In this document: positions 1 through 6,375 of the stretch, piece after piece
Position numbering within the stretch: position 1 is the first letter of the stretch
How the letters are laid out: each line of letters starts with the position of its first letter
Source of the DNA: JAZDKP01 sp043802925
GTDB taxonomy: Bacteria; Fibrobacterota; OXYB2-FULL-49-7; JAEUSG01
DNA length: 10,789 nt
Assembly (NCBI GenBank): GCA_043802925.1
Contig: JAZDKP010000320.1
Coordinates: forward strand, 1 to 10,789
Reading direction: 5' to 3'
The notes under the pieces: generated by a model
Databases searched by the model: none
What the model saw: only the letters and a program-made list of their open reading frames with translations
Told to the model about the DNA's origin: nothing
Translations under genes and position numbers: made by a program

Positions 1-334
1 GCCACACCCCGGCGCCGATGCGGTGCTTCTGACCAGCGCCGTAGTACTGGGCCACGAAGGTGCCGGCGTAACTGGCCGTGCCCTGGAACAGGCTTACGAC
101 CGTGTACTCCATGATGCCGGCCGGCACCGAGGCCGCGAGCGCTTCGGGCGAGTACCACGAGAGAAACATGCGTGACACGAACATAAAAATAGACCAGGAG
201 CCCGTGCTCAAAATGAGCGGCAGGGCCATGACGAGGATTTCGCGATAGCCGCCGGGTTCGCGCCACCTCACCCACCCCCCGTGTCCCCCCTCCCTCTCCC
301 GAGGGAGAGGGAGGGGGGCTGAATTATCATTCAT
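1..334 (-). CDS. MATE-family multidrug/Na+ efflux transporter, N-terminal part (runs off left edge)
   Basis: The frame is open from an ATG at 334-332 to the window edge, giving 111 visible codons of an expected 450 or so. From about residue 26 it reads EPGGYREILVMALPL, then a first membrane segment (ILSTGSWSIFMFVSRMFLSW) and VPAGIMEYTVVSLFQGTASYAGTFVAQYYGAG, the pattern of the first two or three helices of NorM/MATE transporters, which export cationic drugs or metabolites using Na+ or H+ gradients. The ATG overlaps the TGA of the upstream ThyX-like gene as ATGA, which suggests translational coupling. The first 24 or so codons (SAPLPLPREREGGHGGW) are encoded by a palindromic repeat and are unlikely to be native transporter sequence. 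There is no purine Shine-Dalgarno before 334. A GTG at 271-269, behind a G-rich run, is an alternative start giving a more usual N-terminus. The family call is by recognition and is fairly firm; the start is not. Confidence 0.8.
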   Translation of the reverse strand, partial: MNDNSAPLPLPREREGGHGGWVRWREPGGYREILVMALPLILSTGSWSIFMFVSRMFLSWYSPEALAASVPAGIMEYTVVSLFQGTASYAGTFVAQYYGAGQKHRIGAGVW

Positions 335-358
335 GACTGGAGGGGGGAGGGTGAGGTG
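264..358. repeat. Nested palindromic GC-rich repeat spanning a gene junction
   Basis: The inner arms, 285-300 and 303-318, are 16 nt each, perfectly complementary and separated only by GA. Outer arms at 264-280 and 342-358 pair over 17 nt with one mismatch (A274 against A348). Together they could form a branched hairpin or cruciform. Conceptual translations of the element (SPSPLQS, PLPLPREREGG) resemble the junk-like peptides produced by widespread intergenic palindromic repeats in GC-rich bacteria. The element covers the ATGA overlap between the ThyX-like and MATE genes and contributes codons to both. A shorter relative lies at 966-1005. Confidence 0.8.
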
Positions 359-912
359 TTGATGCCCTGACGGTATTCAGAAAGACGCTTTTGAAAGGCC
401 GGGGTATTGTGATACCCGCAGGACTTGAATTCGTAGCACCAGCCTCGGTAGAGGCAGTCGGGTACGCAGGCGGCGTAGAGCTCGGGTTCTTTTTCCCGAA
501 ACACCTCAATGGCCGCCTGCCAGGCCGCGCGCGTCTCTTTTGACGCCTGGTTGCACAGGCGCTTCCTTGAAATATTGATGATGGCCTGCGCGTCGGCCAT
601 TATCTCGTGTTCCACGAGGGTGCTTTGCGGCAGCGTGTCGCGGTCCACGCCTGTGCGGTCCGTGCGCTGGGAGCGTACCCAGTGTTCGACGCCAATTTTA
701 TGGCGTACGAAGTGTACGGAAACCCAGGATTTTAAGTTTGACCATTTAAGTTTTATAAAAATCTGACGGATGGGAGAATGCTCGCACAGGAGCATGCGTC
801 GCTTCCATGTGGATGCGGGCTCTTTGGAGCCGGGTTTCCGGTTGACCGTGGTGTTGGCGGAGTCCGCAACTTCGCGCCAGGAGCCTTTGATGCCGAGGAG
901 TTCGGTTTTCAT
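331..912 (-). CDS. ThyX-like protein (FAD-dependent thymidylate synthase fold), divergent signature
   Basis: 193 residues. The N-terminal half resembles ThyX: a VADSANTTVNR stretch (usually ARxTxxK), LLCEHSPIR at 41-49 with the FAD-contacting histidine, then WVSVHFVRHKIGVEHWVRSQR at about 63-83. That last block is the counterpart of the ThyX signature RHRxxSxNExSxRY. Here it keeps RH and SxR, but the central S, N and E are replaced and spacing differs by one residue. The C-terminal half has NISRKRLCNQASKETRAAW and a cysteine-rich block at about 149-166 with spacing C-x3-C-x5-C-x5-C, which may bind metal. Catalysis of dUMP methylation is therefore uncertain. The last residues (about TSPSPLQS) and the stop lie in a palindromic repeat, so the native C-terminus may have differed. 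The ATG at 912 has no clear Shine-Dalgarno. The stop overlaps the start of the MATE gene. Expression of the ORF is likely; its function is tentative. Confidence 0.6.
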   Translation of the reverse strand: MKTELLGIKGSWREVADSANTTVNRKPGSKEPASTWKRRMLLCEHSPIRQIFIKLKWSNLKSWVSVHFVRHKIGVEHWVRSQRTDRTGVDRDTLPQSTLVEHEIMADAQAIINISRKRLCNQASKETRAAWQAAIEVFREKEPELYAACVPDCLYRGWCYEFKSCGYHNTPAFQKRLSEYRQGINTSPSPLQS

Positions 913-965
913 GGGGATAAAGATAAGAATCCAAGCAAAGAAATTACAATAACTTCGCCTTCTAA

Positions 966-1005
966 CTCACCCCCCTTTCCCCCCTCTCTCGCAGAGAGAG
1001 GGGGG
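966..1005. repeat. GC-rich hairpin after the hyf operon, related to the 264-358 repeat
   Basis: Perfect 12-nt arms at 979-990 (CCCCCCTCTCTC) and 994-1005 flank a GCA loop. CTCAC plus a C-tract precedes them, the same order of blocks as in the left half of the repeat at 264-318. It starts 6 nt past the stop codon of the last hyf gene on the minus strand. The position suits a transcription end or mRNA 3' stabiliser, but no T-tract follows on the minus strand, so a classical intrinsic terminator is not shown. It lies in the 99-nt gap between the hyf operon and the ThyX-like gene. Confidence 0.65.
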
Positions 1006-1011
1006 CGCGTG

Positions 1012-1776
1012 TCAGGCAGAATGGTGTCCAATCAGCCGCAGCAGTCCGTCCAAAATCGTCCAGGGGTGCGGGGGGCAGCCCGGGATGTAAAGGTCCACGG
1101 GAAGGAGCGGGTCCGCGCCGTTGTTTGTCTCTGCGTGTTCGCGGTAGAGGCCGCCGGAAATGGCGCAGGCGCCGACCGCGATGACGATTTTAGGCCCGGG
1201 CACGGCTTCCCAGGTTTTCTGCAGCGCGAGCGTCATGTTCCGCGTCACCGGGCCCGTGATGAGCAGGCCGTCCGCATGGCGCGGGGAGGCAACGAACTGG
1301 ATGCCAAAGCGGGGCAGGTCAAACACGAGCGTGTTGAGCCCATTGGTGTCAAGTTCGCAGGCGTTGCAGCCGCCCGCGCTCACCTGGCGGAGACGAAGGG
1401 AGCGCTCGAACAGCCGAAGCCGCGGTTCGTCAAGCGGCCCCATGGGCTTGAAGTCCTGGCCGGGCCTCAACACAAGGTCCTCGCGCCGGCGCGCGGCAAG
1501 GCTGAAGCCGCGCGTGAACTCCACGGCTTCGCCATTGCTTCTTTTTTCGCATGTGCCGCAGAACAGGCAGCGGCCCATGTCCAGCGCGAGCGCGTTGTCC
1601 GTGTACGTAAGCGCGGCAACAGGGCAGGCGCTTATTGCGGCGCGGCACGCTTCGGCCGGGGCGTTGTTTTTCAGGAGCGGCAGGCCGCAGAAACGGTCGG
1701 GCAGCGCCGGCGTCTTCCCGGGAAAGGGAAAAGTACGATGCTTTTGCTTCAGCCGGGCTAAAAGCGCGTTAAACAT
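1012..1776 (-). CDS. hyfI: Ehr/hydrogenase-4-like small subunit: ferredoxin-like domain fused to NuoB/HyfI domain
   Basis: 254 residues; last gene of the hyf operon. It should carry electrons between the peripheral arm and the large subunit on the cytoplasmic face. Residues 1-100 form a ferredoxin-like domain equivalent to HycF/HyfH. Its second motif has C70, C73 and C76, and its first keeps C44 and C51-P. In bicluster ferredoxins the last cysteine of motif one joins motif two, so C70, C73, C76 and C51 make one complete [4Fe-4S] site. The other site has A41, C44, A47 and S80 and is lost. Residues 110-254 are the NuoB/HyfI domain, with the proximal cluster ligands C137 and C140 (GGCNAC), C204 (GAC) and C234 (PGCPP). 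The start ATG at 1776-1774 follows hyfG by 8 nt, with AGGAAG overlapping the hyfG stop as Shine-Dalgarno. In E. coli hyf, HyfH and HyfI are separate proteins. Confidence 0.9.
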   Translation of the reverse strand: MFNALLARLKQKHRTFPFPGKTPALPDRFCGLPLLKNNAPAEACRAAISACPVAALTYTDNALALDMGRCLFCGTCEKRSNGEAVEFTRGFSLAARRREDLVLRPGQDFKPMGPLDEPRLRLFERSLRLRQVSAGGCNACELDTNGLNTLVFDLPRFGIQFVASPRHADGLLITGPVTRNMTLALQKTWEAVPGPKIVIAVGACAISGGLYREHAETNNGADPLLPVDLYIPGCPPHPWTILDGLLRLIGHHSA

Positions 1777-1784
1777 TGTTCTTC

Positions 1785-3293
1785 CTAAAGGTCATGGCCG
1801 CAATAGGACAGGTTGAAGCTCTTGTTACAGAGCGGAAAATCAGATATTTCCCCGCTGCGAAGGGCCATGGAGAGCCCGGTCCAGTTATGGAACGAGGGGT
1901 CCGTTATTTTATAGCAATGGAAGCGGCCTGCGTTGTCGGTAAGCGCCACGTGGCAGATTTCGCCGCGCCATCCTTCGACCAGGGAAACCGCGAGCCGGTC
2001 CGGCAACAGCATTCCGGAGGCCGCGGAGCCTGGAGCGCCGTCGGGCAGGGAGGCGAGCCGGCCCCGGATGAATTCCACGGAGCGCTGGATTTCGAGCCAG
2101 CGGACAAACGCGCGGGCAAAAACATCCCCGCTGTCGTGCGTGGCGACCGGAATTTGCGCGAAGCGGTAAATGCCCGCGGGATGGTCAAAGCGCACATCGC
2201 GTTCGAGGCCCGAAGCGCGCGCGACCGGGCCCACGAGGCCCAGCAGCCGGGCGGTTTCTTCGGCAACCACACCCGTGCCCTCGAAGCGGTCGAGGACCGA
2301 GGCCGTGTCCCAGAGCAATTCCACCGCGAGGGTCATGTCCCGCGTCGCGGCCTCCAGCCGTTTCAGCAGTTCGTCAATGCGCGCGGGGTCGGCGTCAAAA
2401 CAGACGCCGCCGGGGACCATCATCCCCCGCCCGAAACGGCTGCCGCAGAGCAGCGCGGTCATGTTCAAAAAGTCGCCGCGGAGCCGGCCACAGAATGACG
2501 CGGTGGGCAAAAAAGCCACGTCGTTCGCAAGTGCGCCGAGGTCGCCGGCATGGTTGGCCAGCCGCTCGAGTTCGAGCGCCACTCCACGCAGCGCTTCGGC
2601 CCGCGCGGAGACCGGCGCGCCGGTGAGTGCTTCCGTCAACTGGCAATAGGCCAGCGCGTGGCCCGCGGTGGTGTCGCCCGCCACGGTTTCCATGTAATGA
2701 AGCGTGCGCGCGTCCGGCCCTCCGCAAAGCCGCCGTTCGATGCCACGGTGCTGGTAACCGAGTGAAATCTCCAGGTTGTAGACGGTCTCGCCGTGGCACT
2801 GGAAACGGAAATGGCCGGGTTCGATGATGCCGGCATGGACCGGCCCCACCGCGACCTCGTGTATTTCGTCCCCGTCCATCCGGAAAAAATCCATGACTCC
2901 GGGTTCCGGCGCGACCGCGTCTGCCGGGCCCGTGCACGGGGCCTGGAAACGGACGGGTTTTAACCAGGGATGGGCGGTAGGAGTCACGCCCCACTGCTCA
3001 GCGATTTCGCGCTCAAAAAGGTGTGCGGCGTGGCATTCGGGCGTGAGTGACGGATACGCGGGTCCCTCCACCACTGTGGCCAGCGGGGCGAGGAGGCTGT
3101 CGCGGTCAAAGGCGAGAATAGCGAAAAGGCGCAGCCCTCCGGTACAGGGCGAGCCGAACAGGGAGGCCAGCCGCGCGCCGCGCTTGACCTTGCGGATAAT
3201 CAGGCCGCGAAATTCGTCCCTGGAGAGGTCGGGGATGGACGATAGGGAAACGACTTCACCGTTGCGCAGGGTGCAGGGGAGGCGGTTGTTCAC
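1785..3293 (-). CDS. hyfG: Ehr-type large subunit (HyfG/HycE, NuoC-NuoD fusion) without NiFe ligands
   Basis: 502 residues from GTG at 3293-3291. The start overlaps the hyfF stop as GTGA, and GGAGG lies 7 nt before it, which decides this start over the longer open frame reaching 4001. Residues 1-115 are the NuoC-like domain, ending FEREIAEQWGV and HPWLKPVR. Residues 130-502 are the NuoD/HycE domain, with VGPVHAGIIEPGHFRF (149-164) and YQHRGIE (180-186). The four Ni-binding cysteines of hydrogenases are all absent: CGIC is AGDT at 205-208, and DPCxxC is DPSFHN at 465-470. The C-terminus, ISDFPLCNKSFNLSYCGHDL, is well preserved in type. It should dock with HyfI and the HyfC-like membrane protein and transmit redox energy to the antiporter subunits, but cannot split or make H2. 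This places the complex with Ehr rather than true group 4 hydrogenases. The electron acceptor is unknown. Confidence 0.92.
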   Translation of the reverse strand: MNNRLPCTLRNGEVVSLSSIPDLSRDEFRGLIIRKVKRGARLASLFGSPCTGGLRLFAILAFDRDSLLAPLATVVEGPAYPSLTPECHAAHLFEREIAEQWGVTPTAHPWLKPVRFQAPCTGPADAVAPEPGVMDFFRMDGDEIHEVAVGPVHAGIIEPGHFRFQCHGETVYNLEISLGYQHRGIERRLCGGPDARTLHYMETVAGDTTAGHALAYCQLTEALTGAPVSARAEALRGVALELERLANHAGDLGALANDVAFLPTASFCGRLRGDFLNMTALLCGSRFGRGMMVPGGVCFDADPARIDELLKRLEAATRDMTLAVELLWDTASVLDRFEGTGVVAEETARLLGLVGPVARASGLERDVRFDHPAGIYRFAQIPVATHDSGDVFARAFVRWLEIQRSVEFIRGRLASLPDGAPGSAASGMLLPDRLAVSLVEGWRGEICHVALTDNAGRFHCYKITDPSFHNWTGLSMALRSGEISDFPLCNKSFNLSYCGHDL

Positions 3294-4759
3294 GGAGCGG
3301 CCTCCAGAAGTTTCGCGGCCGCGTCCAGAACGTCGGACAAGGGCTGCGGGACATGCAGGCCGAGAAGGAGGACCCCGGCGAGCATCAGCAACGCGGGTAC
3401 GACCCGGGACCTGCTTTCGCGCGCCCGTTCCGGTTCCAGGCCGGTTTCCGGAACTCCTTGCGTCATGGAGAGAAAGATTTTGGCCATGCCGATGAAGATG
3501 ACGGCCAGGGCCCCGAGTCCCGCGGCCGCGATCGCAAATCGGCCGTCGTCGATTGCGGCCTTGAAAATCGTAAATTCGCTCATGAAGGTGCCAAAGGGCG
3601 GAGTGCCGGTGATGGAAAAGAAACCGGCCATCCAGAGGAGGCCGGTGGCCGGAAGGGTGTTTGAAAGCCCGCGTACGCCGGCCACGGATTTTGTCCGATA
3701 GGCCGAAAGGATGTTGCCGGACGCAAAGAAAAGCGCGGCTTTGGTGAAGGAGTGGTTGACCGCGTGCAGCATCGCTCCGAAAGCGCCCGCGCCGCCGATT
3801 CCGACACCCAGCGCAAGCAGGCCCATGTGCTCCACGCTGGAGTATGCGAGGAGCCGCTTGTAATCCGTCTGGCCGAGGATGAAGAAGGCCGCGAAAAAGA
3901 GCGAAACAATGCCAAAGACGATAAAGAGCTCCTGGCTGAAGTCCGCGAGGCCGCTGGCCACGCAGACCTGGTGGATGCGCAAGATAGCCAGAAAGGCGCA
4001 ATTGAGTAGCGCGCCCGAGAGAAGCGCGGACACGAGGGACGGGGCTTCGCTGTGCGCATCGGGCAGCCAGGTGTGCAGGGGGGCGAGGCCCATTTTGGTT
4101 CCGTAGCCAACCAGCAGGAAAAGGAAGGCGGCCTTGAGCCAGACCGTGTCAAGCGCGCGGCCCGCGGAGAGAAGGCGCGAAAGGAGGAGCGACTCCTCCG
4201 CGCGGGTTGCGGACACGGAGAGGAAAAGGTTGCCGAGCAGCGCGAGCGCGATGCCGACAGAACAGATAATCAGGTATTTCCAGGTGGCCTCGAGCGAACG
4301 ATGATGGCGGTGGAAATAAATGAGCGGCGCGCTGCAGAGCGTGGTGGCCTCCATGGCCACCCAGAGGACGCCGAAATGCAGGCTCATGGTCACCAGGGTC
4401 ATGGTCGAGAGGAAAAGCAGGAGGCAGCCGGTAAAAAGGGCCTGGGACGCGTCCTGGTAGAAGAGGTCCTCCTCGGTGTCGCGTTTGAGGCCGCGGCTTT
4501 CGCTCTTCAAATATGCGTTTGCGTACACCGTGGCCGCGAGAAAGAGCAGGCTTGTCAGGCAAAGGAAGAGCAGCCCCAGTGCATCAAGGCCGAAGATGGC
4601 GTTGGGTGCGGGGACCGGCCTGCGGACAAAAAGCGCCAGCGTCAGGAGCGTGTGTAGGGACGCGGCTGAAATTAAAATGGCCCGGCGCGTCCGATCCGAC
4701 TTGATGGCAAAGGTGATGAGACCGGCGATAAAAGGGACCAGGATCAATGCGGCAATCAT
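3290..4759 (-). CDS. hyfF: HyfF-like membrane subunit (NuoN/MrpD-type ion-pumping antiporter subunit)
   Basis: 489 residues, mostly hydrophobic with many predicted membrane helices. It has the proton-antiporter family marks: Glu137 in VAMEATTLCS, Lys222 in YGTKMGLAPLHTWLPDAHSEAPS, and Lys301 in QTDYKRLLAYSSVEHMG, the charged residues of the conduction path in NuoL/M/N-like proteins. It is slightly shorter than E. coli HyfF (about 526) and, like it, lacks the long C-terminal amphipathic helix of NuoL. It is expected to move H+ or Na+ across the inner membrane when the redox arm turns over. The ATG overlaps the hyfE stop as ATGA, and AGAGG precedes it. The 3' end overlaps the hyfG start by 4 nt. 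Confidence 0.93.
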   Translation of the reverse strand: MIAALILVPFIAGLITFAIKSDRTRRAILISAASLHTLLTLALFVRRPVPAPNAIFGLDALGLLFLCLTSLLFLAATVYANAYLKSESRGLKRDTEEDLFYQDASQALFTGCLLLFLSTMTLVTMSLHFGVLWVAMEATTLCSAPLIYFHRHHRSLEATWKYLIICSVGIALALLGNLFLSVSATRAEESLLLSRLLSAGRALDTVWLKAAFLFLLVGYGTKMGLAPLHTWLPDAHSEAPSLVSALLSGALLNCAFLAILRIHQVCVASGLADFSQELFIVFGIVSLFFAAFFILGQTDYKRLLAYSSVEHMGLLALGVGIGGAGAFGAMLHAVNHSFTKAALFFASGNILSAYRTKSVAGVRGLSNTLPATGLLWMAGFFSITGTPPFGTFMSEFTIFKAAIDDGRFAIAAAGLGALAVIFIGMAKIFLSMTQGVPETGLEPERARESRSRVVPALLMLAGVLLLGLHVPQPLSDVLDAAAKLLEAAP

Positions 4760-5436
4760 GGTGCGCCTCTTTCAGGGGCGTTTGTGCCGGGTGCATCACT
4801 TAATTCCGACAGCCGGTTGGTGTCGATATGGTCAAACTCGCGGCTGATATGGAAAATAATGATGCCCATGACAAAGACCGCCACGAACACGTCGAGCAGC
4901 ACGCCGAATTCAATCAGCAGCGGCTGCTCGATGAGCAGGGCCGCGCCGAACAGGTAGATGCCGTTCTCGAGCACGAGGTAGCCCAGCACCTGCGTCAGCG
5001 CTTGCGCCCGGCTGATGATGATGTACAGGCCGCAGAAAATCATGGCCAGCGACGCGGGCACCACCATGGGCGAGGGCGCGGGCCGGGGCAGCGGAAGGCG
5101 GGACGAGATCCAGAACGCCGCGAGGAGCGAGAGAATGCCGATGACCAGCGAGAGCGTGGGGCCGATGGACGGCTTCAGCTCCCGGCGCGTGCGCGTTTCG
5201 CGCATGGCGCGGATGAGCAGCGCGGGCATCACGAATCCCTTGAGCGCGATGATGCCGAGGCCCAGCAGGAGCGCACGCACGGCGGGCGCGTGGCCGGCCG
5301 CAAGAAAGGGGAGGCAGCCGATGGCCATTCCCTGCAGCGCCACGATGCGGATGAGCGAGCGCATCCGGCTGGTGGCCAGGAGCAGCAGGTTGGTAAGCAG
5401 GAGCAGCACCAGCAGGAGGTCCATGAGGCTGTGCAT
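4756..5436 (-). CDS. hyfE: HyfE-like membrane subunit (NuoK-related)
   Basis: 226 residues, close to E. coli HyfE (216). Alternating hydrophobic segments begin at the N-terminus (MDLLLVLLLLTNLLLLATSRM) and suggest about six or seven helices. The stretch IIISRAQALTQVLGYLVLENGIYLFGAALL at about 140-170 is the NuoK-like block conserved in HyfE and MbhC-type subunits. The C-terminal tail, ISREFDHIDTNRLSEL, is the usual HyfE ending. It should sit between the antiporter subunits and the HyfC-like protein and help pass protons. The ATG is 3 nt after the hyfC stop; GGAG about 10 nt upstream, inside the end of hyfC, may be the ribosome site. A second in-frame ATG lies four codons downstream. Confidence 0.9.
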   Translation of the reverse strand: MHSLMDLLLVLLLLTNLLLLATSRMRSLIRIVALQGMAIGCLPFLAAGHAPAVRALLLGLGIIALKGFVMPALLIRAMRETRTRRELKPSIGPTLSLVIGILSLLAAFWISSRLPLPRPAPSPMVVPASLAMIFCGLYIIISRAQALTQVLGYLVLENGIYLFGAALLIEQPLLIEFGVLLDVFVAVFVMGIIIFHISREFDHIDTNRLSELSDAPGTNAPERGAP

Positions 5437-5439
5437 GGC

Positions 5440-6375
5440 TTAAAACTCCGCTCCAAGAATCAACGCGAGGATCGCGAACGCCGAGGCGGCCATCAGCATA
5501 CGCGGCACTTTAAGCAACCGGAGCCGCGCCAGCACCGATTCAATCGTTCCCACCAGGATCGCGAAAAGAACCAGGATTAAGATGAACACAATAATATGCG
5601 CCCAGGCCGGCAGGGCGCCTGCCTTCGGAAGAAAGAGCCCGGCGACCAGCGCCCCGAGCGCCCAGAATTTGACGCAGGATGAAAATGAGATGTAGGCAAA
5701 GTCCGGGCCGCTGTGGTCGAGGACCATGACCTCGTGGATCATGGTGAGTTCCAGGTGCGTATCGGGATCGTCCACGGGAACGCGCGCGTTTTCGGCCAGG
5801 AAGACGAGGAACAGACTCGCGGCGGAGAGCGCAATCACCGGTCCGGCGGCCTGCCAGGTCTCGAGGGAAAGCGCGCCATAGACGCCCGACAGCGAGAGGC
5901 TCCCGGCCTGTCGCATGAGCGCGGCCATGGCCAGGAAAAAGGCGGGCTCCACAAACAGCGCGAACTGGACCTCGCGGCTCGCGCCCATGCCTTCGAAGCC
6001 CGAACCCGTATCCAGCGCGGAGACCACGGTGAGAAAACGGGCGAGGGCGAGCAGGCCCGCGAAAACAAGGATGTCGCCTTCGAACGCGAGCAGGGCGCAA
6101 TGACCGGCAAAGGGGACCATCATCAGCGCTGTCAGCATGGCCGAAAGCCCCAGGACCGGACCGAGGCGGAAGACCCAGGTTGTGGTCCGGCTGTAGACCG
6201 CGCCTTTGCGCAGGAGCTTGTAAATGTCGCGGTAGCCCTGCAGAAGCGGGATGCCTGTGCGGCCGGCAAAGAAGGCCTTGACCCGGTTGACGATACCGGG
6301 TAAAAGCGGCGCCAACAGCGCCGAAACGGCCCAGAAGGCCGCGGTCAGAAGATGGCGGGTCAACCGGTCTTCCAT
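5440..6375 (-). CDS. hyfC: HyfC/HycD-like membrane subunit (NuoH homologue)
   Basis: 311 residues with about eight membrane segments. It carries the NuoH/HycD marks: FAGRTGIPLLQGYRDIYKLL at about 36-55, SGFEGMGASREVQFALFVEP at 125-144, and NARVPVDDPDTHLELTMIHE at 196-215, with the acidic residues thought to couple the redox arm to the pump. It anchors the HyfG-HyfI arm to the membrane. The ATG lies inside hyfB, giving a 16-nt overlap; no clear Shine-Dalgarno is visible, so initiation probably depends on hyfB translation. Confidence 0.93.
   Translation of the reverse strand: MEDRLTRHLLTAAFWAVSALLAPLLPGIVNRVKAFFAGRTGIPLLQGYRDIYKLLRKGAVYSRTTTWVFRLGPVLGLSAMLTALMMVPFAGHCALLAFEGDILVFAGLLALARFLTVVSALDTGSGFEGMGASREVQFALFVEPAFFLAMAALMRQAGSLSLSGVYGALSLETWQAAGPVIALSAASLFLVFLAENARVPVDDPDTHLELTMIHEVMVLDHSGPDFAYISFSSCVKFWALGALVAGLFLPKAGALPAWAHIIVFILILVLFAILVGTIESVLARLRLLKVPRMLMAASAFAILALILGAEF

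Noticed and set aside
264..358. CRISPR repeat or attachment site
   Set aside because: The repeated blocks are inverted arms of one palindrome, not regularly spaced direct repeats, and there are no cas, integrase or tRNA genes nearby.
778..1761. A 327-codon plus-strand open frame covering the small subunit and the repeat
   Set aside because: It runs through the ThyX-like 5' region, the palindromic repeat and the antisense of the fused NuoB gene, with low-complexity R/A/G/E composition and no recognisable domain.
3294..4001. N-terminal extension of the HyfG reading frame up to 4001
   Set aside because: It lies within hyfF in another frame and translates to arginine-rich nonsense. The GTG at 3293 with GGAGG and a GTGA overlap begins a normal NuoC-like domain.
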